In this document: one piece after another, positions 32,577 to 38,532 of the stretch
Layout: every line of letters starts with the position of its first letter
How positions within the stretch are numbered: the first letter of the stretch is position 1
Source of the DNA: Bdellovibrionaceae bacterium UBA6776
GTDB lineage: Bacteria > Bdellovibrionota > Bdellovibrionia > Bdellovibrionales > UBA1609
DNA length: 38,532 bases
Direction of reading: 5' to 3'
NCBI GenBank assembly: GCA_002453155.1
Contig: DKGG01000019.1
Coordinates: 102,500-141,031 of the forward strand
Translations under genes and position numbers: made by a program
The notes under the pieces: generated by a model
What the model was told of the DNA's origin: nothing
What the model saw: the letters and a program-made list of their open reading frames with translations, nothing else
Database searches by the model: none

Positions 32577-33311
32577 TTATAGTTGAGAGAGGTTAAGAAG
32601 CTCGACGTTATCAGCCTCCAGTGCCTTGGCCGAGATGGCGCAAGCAAAACCGGTTGGTTCTCCACTGTCCGAGTAGGTGGTTGCAAGAGACTTAAATCGA
32701 GTCACGAAAGCTCCCCTTGGTTTTGCGAAAATTTCTTTCATAATGTGTGACTCCACATCAAATTTTGAATAATTCCGCCCACTTTTAAAATGTTCTTCAA
32801 CCTGTTGCATAATTTTGTCTGTGATGTGGGCCGGGCGTTCGTACAGATTGTACCATTCATTCATTAAGATATCTTCGAGCGTGTAATTGCTGAGTTGGTA
32901 AAAGTTAAATGTCCGAAAAATTTGGAAATGCTCCATGTCGTAAAGCTCAATCAAGTCATTGAATTCAAGGTCCTTAAAAAACTCATCTGAAACTCGAACT
33001 TTGTAATGATCCAGGGCGATTCTAAATATCGCAGGCGAGTCGTCCAAGGTTGGTTCTGGGGAAATTTCCGTAGTCTGAGAGAGGTGGATAAATAGATTTT
33101 TTTCCGCAACCTCAACGAGCCGCGCCAGTTTCTTCAAATCTGTATTTTTAAATTTTTCGTTGAAACGATTTGTGATTTTTGTCAAATCCCTTGATGGGCC
33201 CATTAAATTTTCAGTTGCCTGAATGAGGTGACAAATTTTATCTACGAGCACTTCTCGACCACGGGGCATGTTTTTAGGCAATGTCTCGCCAGGATTCGCA
33301 ACAGCGTTCAT
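32577..33311 (-). CDS. Cytosolic protein of unknown function with a possible PAS-like domain
   Basis: 244 residues without signal peptide or membrane helix. The N-terminal part (VLVDKICHLIQATENL to LVEVAEKNLFIHLSQ) is helical. From about residue 85 it reads as a mixed alpha-beta domain (FRTFNFYQLSNYTLEDILMNEWYNLYE) ending in GAFVTRFKSLATTYSDSGEPTGFACAISAKA. The final strands resemble the C-terminal end of a PAS fold (an xxxG-xxTG-xxx loop), but I am not sure. If so, it may sense the lipid made by its neighbours. It is read toward the GNAT gene, 78 bases away, and divergent from the second desaturase. Confidence 0.5.
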   Translation of the reverse strand: MNAVANPGETLPKNMPRGREVLVDKICHLIQATENLMGPSRDLTKITNRFNEKFKNTDLKKLARLVEVAEKNLFIHLSQTTEISPEPTLDDSPAIFRIALDHYKVRVSDEFFKDLEFNDLIELYDMEHFQIFRTFNFYQLSNYTLEDILMNEWYNLYERPAHITDKIMQQVEEHFKSGRNYSKFDVESHIMKEIFAKPRGAFVTRFKSLATTYSDSGEPTGFACAISAKALEADNVELLNLSQL

Positions 33312-33467
33312 TTTCTCATCTCCTTATTCCTCAAAAAAGGAACAAAATAATCTCAGCTATAAAACTTACCTTAGTTGGACTTTTGTCACAAGAGTTGTTG
33401 TTGAGGGTTTCAAGTTGATAACTTAATTTGCTTTAATTTTTGAAAATTCTTCCGAACTGTAAGTATC

Positions 33468-34460
33468 ATGGACAGTAAGACTTATTTTAAGATTCGAACC
33501 CAGTTAGATTTCAAGAAGAAAATGCCTTGGACGGCTTTGTTTACAGATCTATTTTTAACCGTCTCATCATCGCTTTCAACAGTTGCTTTCGAAAAGAGCC
33601 TGATCGCTTCAGTTTTCTCAATTTCATGTCTTTCGATTTTGTTTTTCCGATCCTTTGGAATGATGCATGAGGCAGTTCACGGAGCGCTTCATTCACGGAG
33701 GGGTGTCAATGAGGTTTTGGGGTACATATACGGTACATTGTGTTTTTTGCCTTTCCAACTCTGGCAAAAACTTCATCTGGACCATCATCGTTGGAGTGGG
33801 AATTTCGATAAGGATCCCGTAATGGGGGTGGTTCGAAGGTATCATGACAATCCGTCGTTAGGGTTTACGGAATCCGTTTTATCCTTCTTATGGAGGGCGT
33901 GGGTTCCGGTTCTTGCCACTCTTCAGATGATTGCTTTTTGGAAGGAATCATTTCGACTTTTTAAAAAAGAGGACCGCCTAAAAAATGGGCTGGCACTTTT
34001 GCCAGTTTTGTTCTGGTGCGCGCTCCTAACACTGGCCCCACTTCATTTTACAGCTTTTGTGTTTGCCCCAGCCTTGGTCATTTATCTTATGCTGGTCGAG
34101 GCCATTAATTTCCCCCACCACCTCTCCATGGAAAAGGCTTGGGGGGACCAATCCTTTCCTTTGCCCGAGCAGTATAGGACAGCGCGCACTTGCCATTATC
34201 CAAAATGGTTCACTCATTTTGTTTTGCTCAATTTCAATTTTCACGTGGAGCATCACCTTTTTCCGAATCTTCCATACAGGGAACTTCCAAAAGCCGCTTC
34301 GTTACTCGAGAACGCCCTGGAAAGCGATTACCAGAGCTGCTCAGGATTCGAATGGGTTCGTAAAAATAGACAAAAACCTCTTCGATCGGTGCTTCTAGAT
34401 GAGTCTTTGACTCCCGGCGAAATAATGCCGATTCCTTCAGCATCAGGAATGGACTCCTAA
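33468..34460 (+). CDS. Second membrane fatty-acid desaturase
   Basis: 330-residue FA_desaturase-fold protein. The His boxes are HEAVHGALH (67-75), HLDHH (103-107) and HVEHH near residue 260 (FNFHVEHHLFPNLPY). Hydrophobic segments FTDLFLTVSSSLSTVAF, SLIASVFSISCLSILFF and ALVIYLMLVEAINF give the usual membrane-spanning pairs. The third box with Val-Glu in front of HH differs from HLSHH in the first desaturase, so the two are likely distinct enzymes with different substrates or double-bond positions. It is divergent from the PAS-like gene over 156 bases. Its ribosome site is weak (GTAAG). Confidence 0.92.
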   Translation: MDSKTYFKIRTQLDFKKKMPWTALFTDLFLTVSSSLSTVAFEKSLIASVFSISCLSILFFRSFGMMHEAVHGALHSRRGVNEVLGYIYGTLCFLPFQLWQKLHLDHHRWSGNFDKDPVMGVVRRYHDNPSLGFTESVLSFLWRAWVPVLATLQMIAFWKESFRLFKKEDRLKNGLALLPVLFWCALLTLAPLHFTAFVFAPALVIYLMLVEAINFPHHLSMEKAWGDQSFPLPEQYRTARTCHYPKWFTHFVLLNFNFHVEHHLFPNLPYRELPKAASLLENALESDYQSCSGFEWVRKNRQKPLRSVLLDESLTPGEIMPIPSASGMDS

Positions 34461-34535
34461 TTTCTCTTGGCTCCAGCCAAATTCCCCTCTATTCTTCGGC
34501 CCTTATCTCGCAATGACTATTCGGAGGAGGGCCTT

Positions 34536-35657
34536 TTGTTACCATTTGAATTGATTTCAAAACACGGGGATCACGAGCAAGTTGTTTTTTGTCACGACAA
34601 GGATTCTGGCTTGAAAGCCATCATTGCCATCCACAACACCACTCTAGGACCGGCTTTGGGCGGAACTCGCATGTGGAACTACAAGAACGAAGAAGAAGCT
34701 CTTGTGGATGTGTTAAGACTTTCTAAAGGGATGACCTATAAGGCAGCGGCGGCAGGTCTTAACCTGGGTGGCGGAAAAGCAGTCATCATCGGCGACCCGA
34801 AAACTCAAAAATCAGAAGCTCTGTTTCGAAACTTTGGAGCTTTCGTAAATTCACTGAATGGAAAATACATCACTGCAGAAGACGTGGGCACCACGGTTCA
34901 GGACATGACCTATGTCTTTATGGAAACGCCTTATGTGACAGGAATTCCTGTGTCTTTTGGTGGCAGTGGCGATCCTAGCCCCTACACGGCCCATGGCGTG
35001 CTTATGGGCGTGAAAGCGGCGGTTCATTACAAACTTAAGACAGACAGCCTGAAAGACGTTCGTGTGGCCGTACAAGGCCTTGGAAACGTGGGCTCTCACT
35101 TGGTGGAATATCTGGTGAAAGAGGGCGCAAAAGTTGTGATCGCAGACATTGATCAAGACAAGGCCAAGGCTTTGGCCGCCAAGTACAATTTGGAAGTGGT
35201 CGACCCAGACAAAATCGCTGCAGTGGAGTGCGATGTTTTTGCTCCTTGCGCACTGGGAGCTGTGATCAACGATCAAAGCCTTCCAAATTTAAAGTGCAAG
35301 GTGATTGCGGGCGGAGCAAACAACCAGCTGGCTGAAGATCGTCACGGCGACGCCTTAAGAGAGCTTGGCATTCTTTACGCCCCTGACTATGTGATCAACT
35401 CTGGCGGATTGATGAACGTGTTTGTGGAGCTTGAAGGCTACTCTTCAGAGCGGGCTTACGAAAAGACTCAGCAGGTTTATAACAGCTTAATTGAAGTCTT
35501 TAAAATTGCAGATGCAGAGAACATTTCCAACCAAAAGGCCGCAGACCGATTGGCGGAAAGACGCATCAAATCCATTGGACAACTTCGCACCCATCACCAT
35601 GGCAGAACGGCAAGACCATTCACCACGTTGAAGGAGATGACAACACGTCAGAAATAA
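34536..35657 (+). CDS. Leucine (branched-chain amino-acid) dehydrogenase
   Basis: Glu/Leu/Phe/Val dehydrogenase family, nearest by eye to leucine dehydrogenase: FCHDKDSGLKAIIAIHNTTLGPALGGTRMW, then GLNLGGGKAVIIGDP with the catalytic Lys, and VQGLGNVGSHLVEYL for NAD binding. It deaminates leucine, valine and isoleucine to branched 2-keto acids. The TTG at 34536 is chosen because GGAGGAGGG precedes it by four bases and it gives the family N-terminus; an upstream TTG at 34467 lacks a ribosome site. The product is 373 residues. The keto acids can feed branched-chain acyl primers, which may link it to the fatty-acid genes nearby, but that is inference. Confidence 0.88.
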   Translation: MLPFELISKHGDHEQVVFCHDKDSGLKAIIAIHNTTLGPALGGTRMWNYKNEEEALVDVLRLSKGMTYKAAAAGLNLGGGKAVIIGDPKTQKSEALFRNFGAFVNSLNGKYITAEDVGTTVQDMTYVFMETPYVTGIPVSFGGSGDPSPYTAHGVLMGVKAAVHYKLKTDSLKDVRVAVQGLGNVGSHLVEYLVKEGAKVVIADIDQDKAKALAAKYNLEVVDPDKIAAVECDVFAPCALGAVINDQSLPNLKCKVIAGGANNQLAEDRHGDALRELGILYAPDYVINSGGLMNVFVELEGYSSERAYEKTQQVYNSLIEVFKIADAENISNQKAADRLAERRIKSIGQLRTHHHGRTARPFTTLKEMTTRQK

Positions 35658-35686
35658 GATCTTATTTACATTTCGGGGAGGAATGA

Positions 35687-36397
35687 GTGTCTAAAACGCT
35701 GACTAAAAAAGAATTGCGGGCACCGGACAGCTTTCAAGAGATCGCGGGACGGATGGCCAAATGGACGGAAGCCAACATTACGGTGCTGGTGGGATTGGCA
35801 ATTGCCATTATTTTCATCAGCATGGCTTGGATTGGCTATGGTTATTACACCAAATATCAAGAGGGAAAGGCCGAAGCCGCTCTCTTTCCCGCTCAAGATC
35901 AATTGATCAAAACCATTCTCACCAACAAAGACGCGCCCATTCAAATTAAAGATTATGTGGACGTTTTGAAGGATCACAGTCACCAAAATGCAGCGGCTCT
36001 GTCTGCGGTGCAGGTGATTGGAGCTTTGGCCACTCGTGAAAACACCGAAAGTCTTCAAAAAGAAATCCTCACGTCCGTGTCTTTGGGTTTTTCTCAAAAC
36101 ACTTTGACCACAGGTTTTTGGAAATTGACGGAGGGGCAGGTGCTGGCTCGCAATGGCGAATTGGCCTCTGCAAAACAAGCTTACAAAGATGTCATTCAAA
36201 ATTCTAAGCTTAAGGAATTTCATCCAAAGGCTTTGTTGGAGCTGGGCGCACTTTCTGAAAAAGAAGGCGACCTCGAGGGCGCCCGAGATTTTTACTCTCG
36301 AGTGGTTCGAGAGTTTCCCGACAGTGAAGCTCGTAAAATGGCAGATAAACTTTTAATTCACATTGATCTTCTAGGAGAGCCTTCATCGGGATCATGA
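35687..36397 (+). CDS. YfgM-like membrane-anchored TPR protein
   Basis: 236 residues starting with GTG behind GGGGAGGAATGA. A cytosolic N-terminus (MSKTLTKKELRAPDSFQ) leads to a membrane helix (ITVLVGLAIAIIFISMAWIGYGYY), then a periplasmic region of TPR-like helix pairs; the last is HPKALLELGALSEKEGDLEGARDFYSRVVREFPDS. This layout is that of YfgM, a Sec-associated ancillary chaperone. The next gene encodes a BamB-like protein with a four-base overlap, and yfgM-bamB adjacency is seen in many proteobacteria, which supports the call. Confidence 0.8.
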   Translation: MSKTLTKKELRAPDSFQEIAGRMAKWTEANITVLVGLAIAIIFISMAWIGYGYYTKYQEGKAEAALFPAQDQLIKTILTNKDAPIQIKDYVDVLKDHSHQNAAALSAVQVIGALATRENTESLQKEILTSVSLGFSQNTLTTGFWKLTEGQVLARNGELASAKQAYKDVIQNSKLKEFHPKALLELGALSEKEGDLEGARDFYSRVVREFPDSEARKMADKLLIHIDLLGEPSSGS

Positions 36398-37539
36398 AAA
36401 CCACCCTTTTACTCATTAGCTTATTGAGTTTTGGTTGCGCCTTAAAACAGGAAACGTCTCCAAAGCATTTTGTCCTTTCGAAACCCTTTGTTCGCGATAC
36501 AACAGCGACTCCTTACCTGGCGGGGCGAAGGATTCATCGCTTTCAACCCCTCTTTTTTGAAGATATGGTCATCACTGCAAACAGCATTGATGGAATGGTG
36601 GCCTACAACAAATCTTCTGGGGGTTTGGTGTGGCGAAAGAACATTCAAAACGGCGTTGAAGGTGGGGCCACTCTTGATGGCAGTCGACTTTATTTTGGCG
36701 CGGGAGATGGTCAGTTCTACGCTCTTGATGTTCAAACGGGGCAAACTCTATGGAGTGCTTCCATCAAGTCTGAAGGGCTTTCGAAGCCCACCATAGACGG
36801 CGATGTGGTCTATCTGCTTTCGGGAAACAATGTGGCCCGTGCTTTAAATAAAAATACCGGGCAATTGATTTGGCTTTATGACCGCCAAGACCGTTCGAAC
36901 TTTTCCATCCGTGGGGGCAGTCAACCGGCCGTGGATGGGAGCTTGGTTTACGTCGGATTTTCCGATGGCTATTTGGTCGCCCTTTCCAAGGGATCCGGTC
37001 AGGTCAAGTGGGAGTCCAATTTAAATCCTCAGGCGCGCAGATTTAAAGATGTGGATGCCTCTCCAGTCATCGACGAAGATGTGATTTACGTCAGCAGCTA
37101 TGATGGCAACTTTTACTGCCTGAAAAAAGAAACCGGAGAAACCATCTGGTCTTTAAAAGAGGGTGGTTATGAAGAAGTGGCCGTTGTCGGGAAGGTGGTT
37201 TTCCTCTCCACCACGGACGGAAAAGTTTTGGCCGTAGATAAGCGTTCTGGAAAGATTCACTGGAGCACTCAGCTTGAGGGAAATCTGGTCACAGCTCCTA
37301 CATACACACGTGGTTTTTTAATCGTAGGGGAGTTTTCTGGCGGTTTGGTTTTTATGGACCCCATCACCGGCAAAGTGATTGAGCGCTACACTCCAGGTCT
37401 TGGAGTGCAGTCCAAAGCCACTTTGGACTTGGACAAGCACGAAGTGTTTTTTATGTCCGGTGGAGCAAACCTTTACGGCATTCAGTACGATTGGAAAAAA
37501 CGCAGCGACCTTTGGCCCTGGCAGGAGACAAGCCTATGA
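36394..37539 (+). CDS. bamB: BamB-like outer-membrane assembly lipoprotein
   Basis: 381-residue PQQ-type beta-propeller lipoprotein with a signal peptide ending at SFGC (Cys15). Repeated blade motifs are NSIDGMVAYNKSSGGLVWRKN, AGDGQFYALDVQTGQTLW, SGNNVARALNKNTGQLIW, SDGYLVALSKGSGQVKW, YDGNFYCLKKETGETIW and TDGKVLAVDKRSGKIHW. BamB is the accessory scaffold of the BAM complex that inserts outer-membrane beta-barrels. It overlaps yfgM-like upstream and a small secreted protein gene downstream by four bases each. Confidence 0.85.
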   Translation: MKTTLLLISLLSFGCALKQETSPKHFVLSKPFVRDTTATPYLAGRRIHRFQPLFFEDMVITANSIDGMVAYNKSSGGLVWRKNIQNGVEGGATLDGSRLYFGAGDGQFYALDVQTGQTLWSASIKSEGLSKPTIDGDVVYLLSGNNVARALNKNTGQLIWLYDRQDRSNFSIRGGSQPAVDGSLVYVGFSDGYLVALSKGSGQVKWESNLNPQARRFKDVDASPVIDEDVIYVSSYDGNFYCLKKETGETIWSLKEGGYEEVAVVGKVVFLSTTDGKVLAVDKRSGKIHWSTQLEGNLVTAPTYTRGFLIVGEFSGGLVFMDPITGKVIERYTPGLGVQSKATLDLDKHEVFFMSGGANLYGIQYDWKKRSDLWPWQETSL

Positions 37540-37922
37540 AATGGAAAGTGATTTTAATTCTGGCTTTGAACTTTCAAGGAGTCGCCTTGGGTTGCGCCAA
37601 TCACCCCTGCCGATTGAAAAAGGGAGGAGCGGAAATGGGATCTGTGACCGGCACTCAGGAAAATATGGAAAAAGTTTTGGTGGCCAAACATGATGGCAGC
37701 AAACAGTGCGATAAGAAATCAGGAACCAGCTTGGATGTGATGGTCAAAGACTTAGGCGAAATCAAAGTTTATGATCAGTTCAAAGCTCAAGATGATTTGA
37801 TGCGCATTCAAGTTTGCGGGGCCCCCACTGGGATGCACAACGTTTATGAAATTTCAAAGTCAGATCTGAAAAAAGCCACGCAAGTGGGCTTCACCCTTTG
37901 GAAAGGTTCAAAGAAGAAATGA
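37536..37922 (+). CDS. Small secreted or lipid-linked protein of unknown function
   Basis: 128 residues. The ATG at 37536 overlaps the bamB-like stop (ATGA) and starts a signal peptide (MKWKVILILALNFQGVALGC). The Cys at residue 20 may be lipidated, though ALGC is a poor lipobox. Four cysteines occur in the mature part (CANHPC, KQCDKK, VQVCG-type IQVCGAP), so two disulphides are possible. I do not know the family. Position inside the bamB-apt operon suggests an envelope role. Confidence 0.6.
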   Translation: MKWKVILILALNFQGVALGCANHPCRLKKGGAEMGSVTGTQENMEKVLVAKHDGSKQCDKKSGTSLDVMVKDLGEIKVYDQFKAQDDLMRIQVCGAPTGMHNVYEISKSDLKKATQVGFTLWKGSKKK

Positions 37923-38437
37923 GTGGTTTAGAGTTTCGCGAATTCGTTAAAGATGTGGTGAACTTCCCCCGGGAAGGCATCGTATTTAAAGATATCACTC
38001 CTCTTTTAGAGAATCCCGAAGCCTTTCACAAACTCATTGAAGAAATGGCCTCTCATGTGACCGAAGAGGTGACAAAGATTGTAAGCATTGAATCTCGTGG
38101 GTTTATTTTAGGTTCGGCTTTGGCTTACCGCTGCAACAAAGGCTTGGTTCTTAGTCGAAAGCCTGGAAAATTGCCCCGAGACACTTACTCCGCAACCTAT
38201 CAATTGGAATACGGCCAGGACTCGCTTGAGATCCATACAACCTCATTAACCTCTGAAGACAGAGTGTTGATCGTGGATGATGTGTTGGCCACAGGAGGGA
38301 CGGCTCAGGCGGCCTGTAAGCTGTGTGAACAGGCGGGGGCGAAGGTCATTGGACTTCAATTCCTGATTGAGTTGGAATTCCTCAACGGAAAATCCAAGCT
38401 CAAAGACTATCCCTACAAAAGCTACATCCAGTCTTAA
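37919..38437 (+). CDS. apt: Adenine phosphoribosyltransferase
   Basis: 172 residues, the normal length of Apt, which salvages adenine to AMP using PRPP. It shows VNFPREGIVFKDITPLL, IESRGFILGSALAY and the PRPP motif VLIVDDVLATGGTA. The start ATG at 37919 overlaps the previous stop by four bases. The palindrome at 38438 begins immediately after the stop codon and could terminate the transcript. Confidence 0.95.
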   Translation: MSGLEFREFVKDVVNFPREGIVFKDITPLLENPEAFHKLIEEMASHVTEEVTKIVSIESRGFILGSALAYRCNKGLVLSRKPGKLPRDTYSATYQLEYGQDSLEIHTTSLTSEDRVLIVDDVLATGGTAQAACKLCEQAGAKVIGLQFLIELEFLNGKSKLKDYPYKSYIQS

Positions 38438-38514
38438 CTCCGCCAAAAGGTACCTGCTTCCTTTTCCGATATGCACCGCATATCGGAAAAGGAAGCAGGT
38501 ACCTTTTGGCGGAG
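38438..38514. repeat. Perfect palindromic repeat with 37-base arms
   Basis: Arms at 38438-38474 and 38478-38514 are exact inverted complements around a three-base centre (ACC). Cores are GGTACCTGCTTCC and GGAAGCAGGTACC. One further half copy occurs at 17884-17917 and a partial one at 3-24, so this is a repeat family. The hairpin would be very stable and could end or protect the apt transcript. It may also be a REP/MITE-like element moved by a transposase not in this window. Confidence 0.92.
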
Positions 38515-38532
38515 ACGTTCTTTTGAGGGATT

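Noticed and set aside
29489..34460. A complete prophage or integrative element
   Set aside because: One recombinase and an HTH protein are present, but no structural, replication or conjugation genes and no flanking attachment repeats.
34467..34535. A longer start for leucine dehydrogenase at TTG 34467
   Set aside because: No ribosome site there, while TTG 34536 has GGAGGAGGG in place and gives the family-like N-terminus.

Overview
The window looks like a chromosomal segment of a Gram-negative, Bdellovibrio-like bacterium (Bdellovibrionota). This is inferred from the many exported lipoproteins (including one with the FQNC motif), the sheathed-flagellum FlgT-like genes, the penicillin-acylase and subtilase genes, and the gene orders rpmF-fabH-fabD-fabG-acpP-fabF-rpiB-glyA and yfgM-bamB. 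No rRNA or marker gene confirms it. Coding density is high, and many gene pairs share ATGA/GTGA/TTGA overlaps.

Layout: (1) 1-4.6 kb holds a small secreted protein, two XRE-type regulators, a CPD photolyase overlapping an epimerase/SRPBCC fusion, and a GbsR/MarR-like regulator. (2) 4.6-7.6 kb holds a FlgT-like gene pair, a long palindromic hairpin, lipB and tRNA-Val(GAC). (3) 7.6-10.1 kb holds an FG-GAP propeller lipoprotein and a secreted unknown on the minus strand. (4) 10.2-17.9 kb is a plus-strand operon: TrkH/KtrB and TrkA/KtrA for K+ uptake, a penicillin-acylase-family hydrolase, a small membrane protein, a subtilase and a lipoprotein resembling a dead zincin. (5) 17.9-25.5 kb, minus strand, holds an M23 peptidase, glyA, rpiB, and the fatty-acid synthesis operon with rpmF and a DUF177/YceD gene; plsX is absent from its usual place. 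(6) 25.7-29.4 kb holds a small secreted protein and, convergent to it, a two- or three-gene unit for a Clp-type AAA+ ATPase fused to an FtsH-type M41 zinc peptidase. (7) 29.5-34.5 kb looks accessory: a minimal tyrosine recombinase, a DNA-binding protein with a C-terminal membrane anchor, two membrane fatty-acid desaturases, an acyl-acceptor/autoinducer-synthase-like GNAT protein and an unknown PAS-like protein. (8) 34.5-38.5 kb holds a leucine dehydrogenase, then yfgM-like, bamB-like, a small secreted protein and apt, closed by a perfect 37-bp-arm palindrome.

The best candidates for undescribed biology are the Clp-AAA/M41 fusion with its exported partner, and the desaturase/GNAT/PAS-like/desaturase cluster, which could make and sense an unsaturated acyl signal or lipid. 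A palindromic repeat family appears at both window edges and inside the 3' end of the zincin-like lipoprotein gene, where it supplies the last codons. All functions come from reading motifs by eye; no database search was possible.
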